Below, piece by piece: positions 45,500 through 56,999 of a stretch of DNA of 64,000 bases. Source of the stretch: Aedes albopictus (lineage: Eukaryota > Arthropoda > Insecta > Diptera > Culicidae); the NCBI RefSeq assembly GCF_035046485.1, contig NC_085138.1, positions 429,337,265 through 429,401,264 of the forward strand. Direction: 5' to 3'. The notes under the pieces are model-generated. The model was given only the letters and a program-made list of their open reading frames with translations, was not told where the DNA came from and ran no database searches. The stretch's first letter is position 1; every line of letters starts with the position of its first letter. Position numbers and translations under genes: made by a program.

Positions 45500-46010
45500 A
45501 TTCAAAATATCTTGTCTGGAAGCTGAGATATTAGGATTTTAGTGAATGAACATCATATCAAAAAATTGCAATACTTTGTGTATTTGGAATATTATAAGGT
45601 CCTTGTGACACTTAATGTACGTATATTAAAAAGGGTTAGGTTTAAAATAACAGGTATACTTGTTGAAATGTCAAGCTAGTTCAAACATGATTTTTTTTTA
45701 TTCTGGGGTGGTTGGCAGTAGATTCATGGATAACTGCCACTGAGGAAGATTACAAGTGAGAGTCAAAATACGCGTATCTGTCGGCGGAATTAAAAGGCAC
45801 ATAACTTTTTTTTTTTTGATTTCATCACTATTATGTAATTTACTTCCAACAAGTAAAACTGTTATTTTAAACCTCTTAGTCTTTTTAATGAACATACATT
45901 AGAGTGTCCCAAAAACCATATAATATTCCGAATATACAATGTTGAAAATATTTGAAATGCTGTCCATACACTATAATCCTAATATCTCAGCTCCTAGACA
46001 AGATAGTTTA
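45500..46010. mobile_element. Fold-back repeat
   Basis: The left arm (about 45505-45680) and the inverted right arm (about 45830-46005) share ATATCTTGTCT.GAAGCTGAG / CTCAGCTCCTAGACAAGATA, the CCTAATATCTC block, and TTTAAAATAACAG / CTGTTATTTTAAA. The loop contains GTCAAAATACGCGTATCTGTC, which resembles 8490-8505. The arms are diverged. Confidence 0.7.
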
Positions 46011-46029
46011 AATATTTTTTGTAAGAAAT

Positions 46030-46470
46030 GACGCATATAAATAGTACCATCAGAAAATACTTTCATGGTTGCAAATAAAAAATTAAACATGTATTTTTTT
46101 AGCAAATTTTTAAGAAAAAATCTAAAAAAATAGTCTTTTTATCAGCACAAAAATGGTTCTACCGTCAATATAAACACAATGTTTCAAAAACTTATACCCT
46201 TCAAGAATGGACCCCTATAGAAAAATACAGAAATGTTTTTTTAAAAATTCAGGAGTTGAAAAAGTATCACGAAAAAATGATTTTTTGAGAATTTTCATGA
46301 GAAAGGGTAATTTTTTGAAAATTGTCTTGGCGGAACCTCTGAATGATTTTTTTTAGAAAATCGAAATGTTCCACAAAAATGCTTCAAATATGCATATCTT
46401 TCATTTAGGGGTTGAGCGCCTTGGCTTTTCAAACATTGATTTTTTTTTCGGGACAGCCTAATGTGGGCTT
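46030..46470 (-). repeat. Inverted related copy of the 8250-8760 repeat
   Basis: In reverse orientation it contains CTTTCATGGTTGCAAAT, TCAGCACAAAAATGGTTCT, GAGAAAGGGT, GCGGAACCTCTGAATGATT, AATGCTTCAAATATGCAT and GGGGTTGAGC, all matching the other copy in order. Adjacent to the fold-back at 45500-46010, so the two may be one composite element. Confidence 0.7.
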
Positions 46471-46499
46471 CAGGTGCGTGGTAAAGGTCGTTGATTTAT

Positions 46500-47890
46500 G
46501 ACTTGATGACGGCATGGTGGTACCCTTCCAGAAGGTCATACTGGGATTCCACAGGTATCCAATCTGAGATTCCTCCAGGAAATTCTTCGCAGTTTCTCCA
46601 CAAATTTGTTCCAGGAGTCCTCAAAGAGTTTCTTGTGGGATTCCCAGGGAGTTCATGATAAAATTTTTACGGGGGTTTATTTAGGAATCCTTGACAATTT
46701 TCTTCTACAATTCGTAATTTATTCTGAGATTTATAAACGGTTTTATCTGAGATTCCCCTAGGAACTCCTGTTGGAGGAAAACCAGACGAAACTTTCTGGA
46801 GTATTTCTACAAATAAATCCTGTGGGAACTTCATGAAAAATACCATCAGAATTCCAGAATATTCTGGATATTCCAGAATAAACTTTATGTAGAATTCCAG
46901 AAAGATCTGCAGGAATTCCAAACGGAACTCTTGGAAGAAACTAAAAAAAGTTCTTGGATAAATTCTAAAAAGAGTTCTTGAAGAATTCCCAGAAGAAGTT
47001 TCCGAAGGAATCCACGAATGAGTTCCTGAAGAAATTCCATAAGCAATTCCTGACAGAAGCCCAGAAGAAACTCCCGGAATTCTCGAAGCAATCTCAGAAG
47101 TGGTTACTGAGAGAATCCCGGATGGAGCTCCTGGAAGAATCCGACAGAAGTTTTTGGAGGAATACTGTAAGAAGTCCTTGTAGGATTCCTCTCGCAGTTT
47201 CATTTTTGATTTTTTTCAGGAATTCTTTTTGAGATCCTTCCAGGAGTCTCGTGAAATTTTGGAAGGAGTTTCTGTAGGAATCTGGAAAGGAATTCTTGAA
47301 GAAATTGCGAATAAAATTGCTGGGATTCCAGCATATTTTCCAGGAATACCTTCAGGAAGATAAAAAAAACTGCCAAAAAAAGACATTCCAAAAGAAACTA
47401 TTAGGAGAATCTAGGATGAAATTCCAGTAAGATTCCCGGAACTCCTTGAGAAATCCCTGAAGAAATCCTTGAAGTCACAGAAGTAATCTCTGAAAGAATC
47501 CTGGAAGGAGTTTCTAGAGGAACCTTTTAAGAATGTCAGGGGAAAACTTCTGAAGGAACCCCAAAAACAATCTCAAATGGAGCTCCCTGAGAAATCACAG
47601 ACAGAAATCCTAGAGGAATCCTAGAATAAATGTGTGGAGAAACCACGGAAGAAATTCCCGGAGGAGAATCTCAGGAAAAATTGCAGGGGTAATCCTAAAA
47701 GGAATTCCTGGCAGAATCTCGGAATTAATTTCTAGAGAAATTTCGAAAGGAATTTTGAAAGAATTTAGGAACTCCAAAAGTAATATTAGGAGGTATTTCT
47801 TAAAAAATCCTAGAAAAAATATCTGGAAGAATCTCGGGAGTACTTCCTGGAGGAATCCTGGCAAGAGCTTTCGAAAGAATCACAAACAGA
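46500..47890. repeat. Degenerate GGAATTCC-type repeat
   Basis: The longest tract of this family here. It translates as Glu/Phe/Leu-rich ORFs on both strands (for example 178 residues at 46667-47203 minus) that should not be called genes. Unit spacing is about 12-15 bases, and units shift between GAAGAAACTCC and GGAATTCCTGG forms. Confidence 0.8.
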
Positions 47891-47899
47891 TAGGAAGGG

Positions 47900-48810
47900 T
47901 TTTTCCTGACGTGAACATGATCGATCACTGAACATTCCGATGCGCTCACAAATATATCAATATATTTGTGTAACTGCTGAAATACGCTGGATGCGAATTA
48001 TCGTGTTCCGACACGATGTCCATCCCTCACAGGAGCAATGCACTCGCAACATGCTCACAAATCAACATATAGTAAAGTACAAAGAAAAGAAAAGCAGTAC
48101 AAAACGTGCTCACCAATTCTGGCAAATGAACTTCCTTATTTGCTCACCCAGTCGTTCTGAACGTATTCATCAAATCACGATCAATTAAAACTACATCAGA
48201 TCACATCTTTATACACTCTGTTCATCATATTTAAATATGTACAACCATCTAAGCGATCCAAGCTACTGTGTTACATTGGACACAGCACACAGTGCTCCCT
48301 GTTTGGTCATGATGATCCCGATGTTGTATTTAGTAGTGACAAAGGTTTGAAATGTTCAAGCATTGATTTATAATGAAGCAGTCGAGTTATGTCAAACACA
48401 CAAGGCTACGGTGGCGCTATCTGTTCGTTTCATAGCGGCCGTTTTAGTTATTTCAGTGATCCATTTTTAATTATCTTGTCTGGTTCTGAGTTGCAAAATG
48501 ATTATCGTGTACATTTCTCATTACATACTTTGTTAAATATATTTCTCAATCCATCAAAAGTGCAGAATTTTCTTCTTCATTCATAAAAACAGTAAAGTTT
48601 GTGCTTCGTACGGGAACCGATTGGAAGCATCAATTCGATATGAGTTTCTCGATGAAGATTTTATTTTGTGCTGGATCTGTTGAACACTTGACATTAATGG
48701 ACAACCTTGACCATCGCAAAATATTAATAATAGTCCCCTGCCGTTGGCGACGAGTATCGCTGCAAACAATGTTCGAGTTCCATAGACAATCATTTCGACA
48801 ATGATTTTTC
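47900..48810. other. Non-coding stretch, nothing recognised
   Basis: Contains a small palindrome AAATATATCAATATATTT at about 47951-47968 and short ORFs without domains. No gene seen. Confidence 0.5.
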
Positions 48811-48813
48811 ATA

Positions 48814-49031
48814 AGGGCCTAACTGACTTGATCGATTTCTCTTCGTCGACTCTCTCTTTCGCTAATAACTTGATCAAAACGAACAAAATCATTATTCTTT
48901 TTGTTTCTATAGCAAGATGTAGTCGTCTCCTTCGCATTTCAATCAAAAAAATTTGGGAAAACTCAATACACATTCAGTAATAACACAAAGAGAGGATCGA
49001 TGAAGAGAACTCGAAAATGTCAGTTAGGCCC
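48814..49031. mobile_element. MITE with AGGGCCTAACTGAC termini, 218 bp
   Basis: The left end AGGGCCTAACTGACTTGATC is matched by an inverted right end, GTCAGTTAGGCCC, with TA at 48812-48813 and 49032-49033. Inner blocks CTCTTCGTCGACTCTC and AGAGAGGATCGATGAAGAG also pair roughly. No ORF. Confidence 0.75.
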
Positions 49032-49039
49032 TAATGAAG

Positions 49040-50090
49040 AATCAGTGTCGATTTATTCACATGGTTTGGAACGCGGTAGGTAGGTACCTATATCTGCTAA
49101 GAAGAGCTACATAGTTCACAACAATCGATGGTGTAGAGATACATACGTACACGCAGAATTGAGCGCAAATAGTGAGCTAGAGCTGTTGCACGTTCAGCAA
49201 CCGCGTCGCGCTCTTTTAGCTTCGCGGTCACCGAGCATGGAAATTTGCGTTGCGAATGGTCTGAAGAGTGAAATTGCGTCACATGCTTCTCTATCTTAGG
49301 CAACAGAAGTGTCTATCTTCAAAGTCATCATCAACTATGTAGGTACGCTGTCGGTCGGGGATGATGATGGTGCTGATGCTGGCAGGCGGTAAGTTCGATT
49401 TTGAATCCGGCGGCGGCGGGTTCGTTGATGCGTAAAGACGTCTGTTGCTGTCCGTCGTCCGTACGCAAGGTGAATCTGGTGTTCTGTTTCTGTATTGTTG
49501 TCAGACCCAGACGATGGGCGACAGTGGCGGGGCGGTGGCGGTGGCGGCAACTGATGAAGCGTATAGGTCACTCGTGCGATCCTGCGAGTTGACGACGACG
49601 ACGGTGTCATTGTCGTGTAGTGGGCAAGTCATACTCAAACTAAAGATACTACACAGAGACCGTGTCTGAGATGCGTTTGCCTATACCTAGTGTACAAAGG
49701 CGGTGCCACGGCCGGGGTCACGGCTCGATGAGTGGTCTTGCCCTTTTCAAGTCGCATCGAATGATGGCTTTTTAATTGAGACGTTTTGAATGGCGTTGCC
49801 GGACGGATCAAGTTGCATTGAAATTTATGGACTTTTCGAGAAATGTTGATGCATTGTTCTTGGGTCATGGAACAGGAAGAATCAAGTTCCTTATAATGTA
49901 ATAAAATGAAATAGAGGTCCAGTTTCGACAATTCAGCAGTTGTCGGAGTGTTCAAGACATAGCTGTTTGGCAGAGGTTCACGTTAATATATAGATTGTTG
50001 TTTGAAAATATTTGAACATATTTGAAAAGTTGCTCGTTTACGCACGTCGCTTTACTTGCTCTGTTTTTAACTGTTAAAAATGCAGAATTA
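49040..50090. other. Non-coding stretch, no gene supported
   Basis: The 49330-49620 part is GC-rich with GGCGG and GACGAC runs, giving overlapping Pro/Arg-rich ORFs on both strands. None has a splice context or domain I recognise. Confidence 0.45.
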
Positions 50091-50607
50091 GCTGTCCTGT
50101 GATTGTTGAATGACATCCGGGCGATTGTCTCAATTGGCTAAGAATAACACTACGGACCGCCTGTTCCGGTGGTAAGAATCCACCAACAGGTGACCCCTAA
50201 TTCATGGTGTGATGCGGCTTTATGCTTACCGTGCCTAGGAATGAATGGCTAGGGGGGTCTAATAAAAACCTAACCGCTAACGGAGCCTGTGGAGTACCAG
50301 GGCGCCCTCCACAGTATGTAGCCCTTACTGCGCTAACCGGAGCAATGGTGCAGTGGACCTTGTGTTTCTCCGAGACAATCAGCTGCCCTTCTTTAGTCTC
50401 ACTTGAGGCTAAATAAGGGCGGGATTATGAAGATGTTGTTAATTAGTTTAAATTTTCACCTATATGGTTTCGCATTATGCGATTTACACAGTGTATTCTG
50501 TGTATCCTCGCCTTTGGCGTTTTCCAATCGATACCGATTTGGTTTTATTGTTGCTGTTCTTTGTTGTGCTGTTGTTGCGAAGAGTTTAATCTTACCTAGT
50601 TTGGGTA

Positions 50608-51112
50608 GTGGCTACGGTTAGGATAGCTCAGATCAATCTTCAGCATAAAAGAACAGCAACGACTAATCTTTGCAGACTTATGCAAAATGGTACAGCCCAA
50701 GTGGCCTTGGTACAAGAACCTTACTTTCGTAAGGGAAATTTCTATCTAGGAAACCTTGTGAACCCGGTGTTTGCCACTTTCAGTAAACATGAAATGGCAA
50801 ACTCGCGTGTCATGCCTCGAGCCTGTGTGCTTGTCAACAACGCAATAGTTGCTACACTCATCTCTGAACTAACCACCAGAGATGTATGTGCTATCACAAT
50901 TGATGTATCTGTTGGAAACCTCAACAGGAAATACGTATATTGTTCGGTTTATTTACCGCATGATGAACCATCCCCTACGGATGCTTTCAAACAAGTCATT
51001 GCATACTGTACTTCAAAAGGCCTTCCGCTAATTGTTGGCAGTGATGCTAATGCTCACCATATCATCTGTTGCAGCTCAGACATTAACTTGAGAGGCTCCA
51101 GTTTGATGGAGT
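50608..51112 (+). pseudogene. Endonuclease of the LOA-like LINE, first part
   Basis: Begins VRIAQINLQHKR and contains VALVQEPYF (catalytic Glu), VYLPHDEP and VGSDANAHH (Asp, Asn). The LINE frame ends at the GATGGAGT duplication at 51105-51112; the next residues up to 51171 come from the inserted element. It resumes at 53367 with LSSTDLALLNIGNRPTF. Confidence 0.88.
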
Positions 51113-51520
51113 CAGGCATGAGAATGAGACTTTTTTCTGTTTACCGTTCATCGATACTAGCAGTAAAATAAAAACAAAAGAACGGCAGCACCAATACCAT
51201 CAGACGCCGCGCCGACGGCAGTCACGCAGACGCTTGATGGTTTTCGCTTCCCCACGAAAATATTTATGAGCAGTCAAGCTGAGGCGGGTGATTGCGAAAA
51301 ATGTCAAATATTTTCAACTGCTAATAACTCACTTGTTTTGATAGATAATTTAAATCGATTTGCACAAATAGCTAGAGCACACTCCTAGCTTTGTGATGCA
51401 TGTAAAGATGTTTGTCTAGAAGCGGTTTGAAACGCAGAAAAATTCGAAAATGGGAGAGACAGAAATTTTTGTCGTCGTTGTGCTCGAGTACTGGCGCTCT
51501 CGCGCTTGGAAAGAATGGGT

Positions 51521-51629
51521 GACAAAACGTCGAATGCCAAAACGTCGAATGCCAGAACGTCGAATGCCAAAACGTCGAAAGGACAAAACGTCGAAGGGAC
51601 AAAACGTCGAAAGGACAAAACGTCGAAAA
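51521..51629 (+). repeat. Subterminal array of CAAAACGTCGAA, left
   Basis: Seven units of 15-16 bp, such as GCCAAAACGTCGAAT and GGACAAAACGTCGAAA, about 410 bases from the left end of the hAT-like element. Confidence 0.9.
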
Positions 51630-51782
51630 GTGTGTATGTGTTCACAGTTCTGCGTGGATTTTTTTTTTTTTTAATTTAAATCGATCCTGTTGGTAGCCTG
51701 AGAGGGGTGGTGATACGGTAGATCCACCAAGATGGCAGGATGGCGAACTGATTAACGGGGACACACGAACATTGTCTCGTTA

Positions 51783-51913
51783 TGGGGCTGTTCATAAACC
51801 ACGTAGACTAAAATTTGGCCATCTTATACCCCCCTCCCCCCTCGTAGACTTTTGTCCATACAAAAGACCCCCTCCCTCCTCCCAAAAAGTCTACGTGGTT
51901 TATGAACGGACCC
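51783..51913. mobile_element. 131-bp TA-flanked MITE inside the hAT-like element
   Basis: The left TGTTCATAAACCACGTAGAC is inverted at the right as GTCTACGTGGTTTATGAACG, with TA at 51781-51782 and 51914-51915. A C-rich centre separates the arms. Confidence 0.85.
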
Positions 51914-52352
51914 TATCTGGGGTCGCTGCCTGAACGCTGAAGGTCAGTGACTCATTTTGCACTCTATAATACTTCAGTTGAAACTACTAGCTGAGTAAAG
52001 ATTAATGCGAGGATACTTAGCATTGTTGTACCATATTCTGTGAATACCGGATTAATTGCGGAGAAGGACAGCTAGGCAAAACCCCGCTATTTCAAGTAGA
52101 ACTCCGGTTCTGAATGAGGAAGACATTCCCTCCCACCCCTTACGTTGGGATGGAAAGTACCGGCAAGTCGTGCCGTAAACCAAACCAGACGCCCATGAAG
52201 GAACAATGCACCTGATGATCGCCATCGCCACCCTAAAGGTGCCAGAGATCCGGCAGACGATAGCTAGAGGCTACCATCGAAGTTACCCTGAAGGAAGCTG
52301 TGACGTAATGCTGAAAATTTGTGGAAGGAAATTTGTGACAGTGTGCCACTAG

Positions 52353-52803
52353 CAGTGTTGCATTTGAACGCAATCAATTTGCGTTGAAGTTCAAAAACGG
52401 CACGCTGTGATCAAACATATTTGAACATTGTTCAGTTCAAAGTTTGATCAAGAACTGCACCCGCAAAAACATGACACCCTGGTACCTGGTAAACTTAAAT
52501 GGTCATGTGTCTGCCATTTTTTCACAAATTTCAACGATCTTGGGTTGATTCGATTCAGAAAGTCACCCTCTATTGAGGGGGGAACCAGTTCGGTCACCGA
52601 AATCCGGATTTCGGTGCAGAATATTAATGCCCGATGCCAAAATGTCCCATTTCATTGTGGCGAATATATCCGCGCAACAACGCATGTATGCAGATGCGTC
52701 ACAAAGTCCTAGGGCAGCACCTTGGTCAGGACGCACATAAGATTTGATGACACATCCAAGCTCAGTTCCTTTTTGGCTCGCTTTTAGTTCAAATGCAACA
52801 CTG
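52353..52803. mobile_element. 451-bp hAT-type MITE inside the hAT-like element
   Basis: Perfect 17-bp inverted termini, CAGTGTTGCATTTGAAC. CAGTG ends are typical of hAT. The flanks GCCACTAG (left) and GCCAGTAG (right, three bases further out) could be an 8-bp duplication with one change, so the exact right border is uncertain. Confidence 0.7.
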
Positions 52804-53081
52804 GATGCCAGTAGAAGGGGCCTCAAAGAAGTAAGAGAAGAAAAGCCGGCAAAGGTCGGGAATAAATAATGTTACACTTAACGTGACGTGATGTGAGTTT
52901 TTTATTTACGACAGTGCGAATATTCCCTACCCACGAAGAACTGGTCAAGGAACATGCCGACCCTGAGGTGTTGTTTCAGGGAGCCTCAGGAAGGCTTCCC
53001 TCTGAACTAGTTGGCAAATACAAGTGAAAGAATGAGTATCCTTTAAAAGAATAAAGAACTCACTATTTTCTTAGATTACTC

Positions 53082-53203
53082 GTTTTCGACGTTTTCGACG
53101 TTTTGTCCTTTCGACGTTTTGTCCCTTTCGACGTTTTGGCATTCGACCTTTTGGCATTCGACGTTTTGGCATTCGACGTTTTGTCTTTCGACGTTTTGTC
53201 CCT
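53082..53203 (-). repeat. Subterminal array of CAAAACGTCGAA, right
   Basis: About eight units reading TTCGACGTTTTG on the plus strand, inverted relative to the left array, with TGCC- and GGAC-type spacers like those on the left. It lies about 165 bases from the right end. Confidence 0.9.
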
Positions 53204-53366
53204 AAGCCGCTTGGAAACCGTTTCGAGGAAGAAGGCTGCAGGAAAAAAAATGTTATGACATTTATTTTTCGAACAGTTTGAGTTTGGCTGGGCTTGTGAT
53301 GTTCGTGTGGAAAAATGTCAAATGTACAGCCGGTTACCGTTTTTTCCAGTACATTTCTCATCCCTG

Positions 53367-55625
53367 GATGGAGTACTTAAGTAGTACAGATCTTGCATTA
53401 CTTAACATAGGCAACCGCCCAACCTTCATGGTATCTGCTAGAAAGGAACTGTTAGATATAACGCTTCGCTCTAGCAGAATTAGTCACGAGCTGGCCAATT
53501 GGCATGTGTCAGATGAAGAATCATTATCTGACCATCGCTATATATTTTTTGAACATTTAAATGTTACTTCGCAAACATTGCGTTTCAGGAATCCTCGGTC
53601 AACAAACTGGGATCATTTTACTGATTTGGTTGCGGCCAAATTTCATGGATACTCACCATCCATTGACACTCCAAGTGATTTAGATGATGCCGTTGATACT
53701 ACAACGACCTTCATCATGGAAGCTTTTGAAGAAGCATGCCCTCTACGGTCTGTGAAGATCACAAGAGGAACCCCTTGGTGGAACTCTGATCTGGCGAAAC
53801 TCAGGAAACAATGTAGAAAGAGTTGGAACAGACGACGTTCGGCTGGTTCGGAGGCTTTCAGGTCGGCTCGCAAGGCCTACAGGAAAGCTCTCCGGTCTGC
53901 TGAACGATCCGGCTGGAAAAACCTTAGTACAAATGTTTCCAGCTTGAGTGAAGTCAGTCGGTTAAACAAAATCCTTGCGAAATCTAAGGATTTCCGGGCG
54001 AACGAACTTCGTTTGCCAAATGGCGACCTGACTTCCTCTGACGAGGAAGTTCTGGAATGCTTATTCAGCACACACTTCCCTGGATGTGTGGATATTACAT
54101 CTTCGGATGAAACTGATGTCTGTTCTTGTGGTTATGATTCTTTAGCTTTGGCTCGGAGTATTGTAACAATAGAATCGATTGAGTGGGCTCTTAATAGCTT
54201 TGCTCCTTTCAAATCTCCTGGGGCAGATGGGATTTATCCTATTTTGCTTCAGAAGGGATTTGATCATTTCAAACATGTTTTGAAAAAAATACTTGTTTGC
54301 AGTTTTGCTACAGGGTATATTCCCAAATCCTGGCGGAATATTACTGTAAAGTTTATTCCGAAAGTGGGTCGTGCGTCGTATGAAGAAGCAAAGAGTTTCA
54401 GACCTATCAGTTTGACCTCTTTTCTTCTGAAATGCTTAGAACGCATTGTGGATCAACACATCCGTGATGTTCATCTGGCCAACGTGCCTCTTCATGTGAA
54501 CCAACATGCCTACCAATCTGGTAAGTCCACTGTGACTCTTTTACACAAGGTTGTTTACGATATCGAGAAAGCATTCGCTCAAAAGCAATCTTGTTTGGGT
54601 GTTTTCTTAGATATCGAGGGTGCCTTTGACAACGTGCCTTTCGATGCCATATTGGAAGCCGCACGGAGTCATGGTATATCTCCAATGATTTCCAATTGGA
54701 TTCACCAAATGCTCAAAAACCGATATCTCTTCTCGACATTGCGTCTAGCAGGGATTAGGAAATTGAGTGTTTGTGGATGCCCCCAAGGGGGAGTCTTATC
54801 ACCGCTTTTGTGGAATCTCGTAGCAGATACGCTATTGAGGCAACTCAATAATAGCGGTTTTCCTACTTTGGTTTTGCCGACGACTACCTAACATTGTTAG
54901 TTGGTATGTGCATCAGCACCCTTTTCGACCTGATGCAAAGCGCCCTTCAGGTAGTTGAGGGTTGGTGTCGCCAATATGGCCTTTCGGTTAATCCGAGTAA
55001 AACATCTATTGTTCTTTTCACGGAAAGGCGAAACCGTAATGGCATTCGACCTTTGCGTCTCTTTGATTCTGAAATCGATGTGACTGAACAGGTAAAGTAC
55101 GTTGGAGTCATTCTTGTTTCCAAGCTTACCTGGACACCTCACATTGAGTTCAGAATCAAGAAAGCTTGTATGGCCTTCGGGCAATGCCGGCGTACTTTTG
55201 GTACAACTTGGGGTCTAAAACTCAAGTATATCAAATGGATTTACACAACTGTGGTTCGGCCAATATTGGCTTATGGATGTCTTGTGTGGTGGCAAAAGGG
55301 CGAAGTGAGAACGGTCCAATCGAAATTAGGCCATCTGCAAAGGATGTGCTCAATGGCAATGTCTGGAGCGTTCTCTTCAACTCCCACGTCAGCGCTCGAA
55401 GTTCTCTTTGACGTTGCCCCACTACACATTCATCTCAAACAAGAAGCACTTTCTTGCACTTACCGGTTACGGGTACTCGGTCTTCTAGAGGAAACTCCTG
55501 TGAACCGCACATCAACACACACCTCGTTGTTTTCACTTTTGGTGAATTGGGACAAAATTGTTCTTGCTCCAAGTGATCTTGGACATCTGGTTATCTGGAA
55601 AGAAGTATTTCAGACGGCATCGTAT
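53367..55625 (+). pseudogene. Endonuclease end and reverse transcriptase of the LOA-like LINE
   Basis: After the insertion the frame continues with NIGNRPTF and SDHRYIFF (end of the endonuclease), a long linker, then RT motifs: FKSPGADGIYP, PKSWRNITVKFIPKVG, SFRPISLTSFLLK, QHAYQSGKST, FLDIEGAFDNV and CPQGGVLSPLLWN. A one-base frameshift just before the catalytic motif stops the frame at 54891. FADD itself is intact at the nucleotide level in the next frame (codons 54876-54884), which runs on through WCRQYGLSVNPSKTSIVLF and VKYVGVIL. The copy has few lesions, so its inactivation seems fairly recent. Confidence 0.9.
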
Positions 55626-56452
55626 GTTAAACTGATGGCTCCCCTCTCGAAGGTCGAGCAGGTGCTGGTGTTTATTCTCGTGAGCTAAGGCTGTATCAGT
55701 CTTACTCACTTGGTAGACACTGCACCGTTTTTCAGGCCGAATTTTTTGCTCTTATGTGCGGAGTGCAATCAGCACTTCAGCAGCACGTAATGGGCAAAGT
55801 AATATACTTCTGTTCAGATAGCCAGGCTGCTATTAAAGCACTTGCTTCGGCCAACTCTAGGTCGAAGGTAGTTATCGCTTGTCGAACTCAAATCGAGGAG
55901 CTAAATTCAGCAAACGCTGTTCACCTTGTATGGGTACCTGGCCATTCTTCCATCGCTGGAAATGAATTGGCTGATGAGTTAGCTCGCACTGGAGCATCAC
56001 ATGACTTCATTGGCCCTGAGCCAGCTATTCCGATATCGAAGTGTTGGGTAAAGCTTCAGATTCACACCTGGGCTGTCACTCAACACAGACAATATTGGAA
56101 TAGTTTGGAGTCATGTCGTCAAACCAAATTGTATTGTACTGAGCCATCTCCGAGGGTGGCGAAGTATCTTACAAATCTGTCAAAGCAGAATTGCAGCATT
56201 CTGGTCAAAGCATTGACTGGCCACTGCCGACTCAGCTATCACATGGCGAATATTCAGCAAGCTGATTCATTTGCATGTGATAGCTGTGAATCCGATAATG
56301 GAACTTCGTATCATTTGATATGTAACTGTCCAGTTTTTGCGCAACTGCGTTTCCGAATATTCGGTAAACACTTATTAAGTGAAACTGACTTCAGAAACCT
56401 GAATATTCAGGATATTCTGTTGTTCTTAACCCGCTGTGGTAAAGAGTTATAG
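55626..56452 (+). pseudogene. RNase H domain and C-terminus of the LOA-like LINE
   Basis: TDGS near 55628-55640, FQAEFFAL near 55735, SDSQAAIKAL and VWVPGHSSIAGNELADELA give the four acidic residues and the final His of RNase H. It would remove the RNA template after cDNA synthesis. A Cys/His-rich tail (CDSCESDNGTSYHLICNC) ends the ORF at 56452. One frame break lies between the RT frame and the TDGS segment. Confidence 0.88.
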
Positions 56453-56999
56453 GCTCTCTTTCGCTTTATGCGTTTTACAGTGCCCTTTTCAGGGCGCTGT
56501 TTCAACCCATTGTGGTACGCTTGTGCGTTAGAACCCTCTTCCAGGGTATTTTTCCTATTTCCCTACCTGTCCCTATCCCCATCCAATTCCTTTTTCCTTC
56601 CTTTTCCCTCAGGTAGATGATGAAATAGGCTGTTATTTTGGCGATGGCACAAATGTCCCAAATGAAGGATAACGTGCCTCTGGAGCCGGCCTTCTGATAT
56701 CTGATACCTTGATTTCTGCATTTTTCCTCTAAAGTATAGATTAAAAACTTTCATTTGACACATTTGTAATTTTCATAGGAATATTGATTATTTTTATGAA
56801 AATGATTTCCTTTAGACTAGCCAAAACCGGTGCCCGCACCGTATCAAAAATGTTTTAAGCCATTATGACGATTCTCGGTATTGTGAAAACTCTTTAAGCA
56901 TACGTGGCTAGCCACGTAGGGTCAACTAGTTATTAATAATTGTTATGTTTTTTTTTATCTATTTTATTTATTTTTTATTTTTTTTTTTTTTTTTGAGGA

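Larger units (their letters stand above)
51113..53366. mobile_element. Non-autonomous hAT-like element, 2254 bp
   Basis: An exact 8-bp duplication GATGGAGT (51105-51112 and 53367-53374) flanks it. The termini are CAGGCATGAGAATG and, inverted, CAGGGATGAGAAATG, as in hAT elements. The LINE endonuclease frame resumes exactly across it. There is no transposase. It carries two opposed arrays of a CAAAACGTCGAA motif and two smaller MITEs. Confidence 0.85.

Noticed and set aside
46667..47203. 178-residue minus-strand ORF
   Set aside because: Translation of the degenerate GGAATTCC repeat; the opposite strand is also partly open, as expected from self-complementary units.
49335..49669. Pro/Ser-rich ORFs on both strands
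   Set aside because: They come from GGCGG and GACGAC runs, with no signal peptide, domain or splice context.
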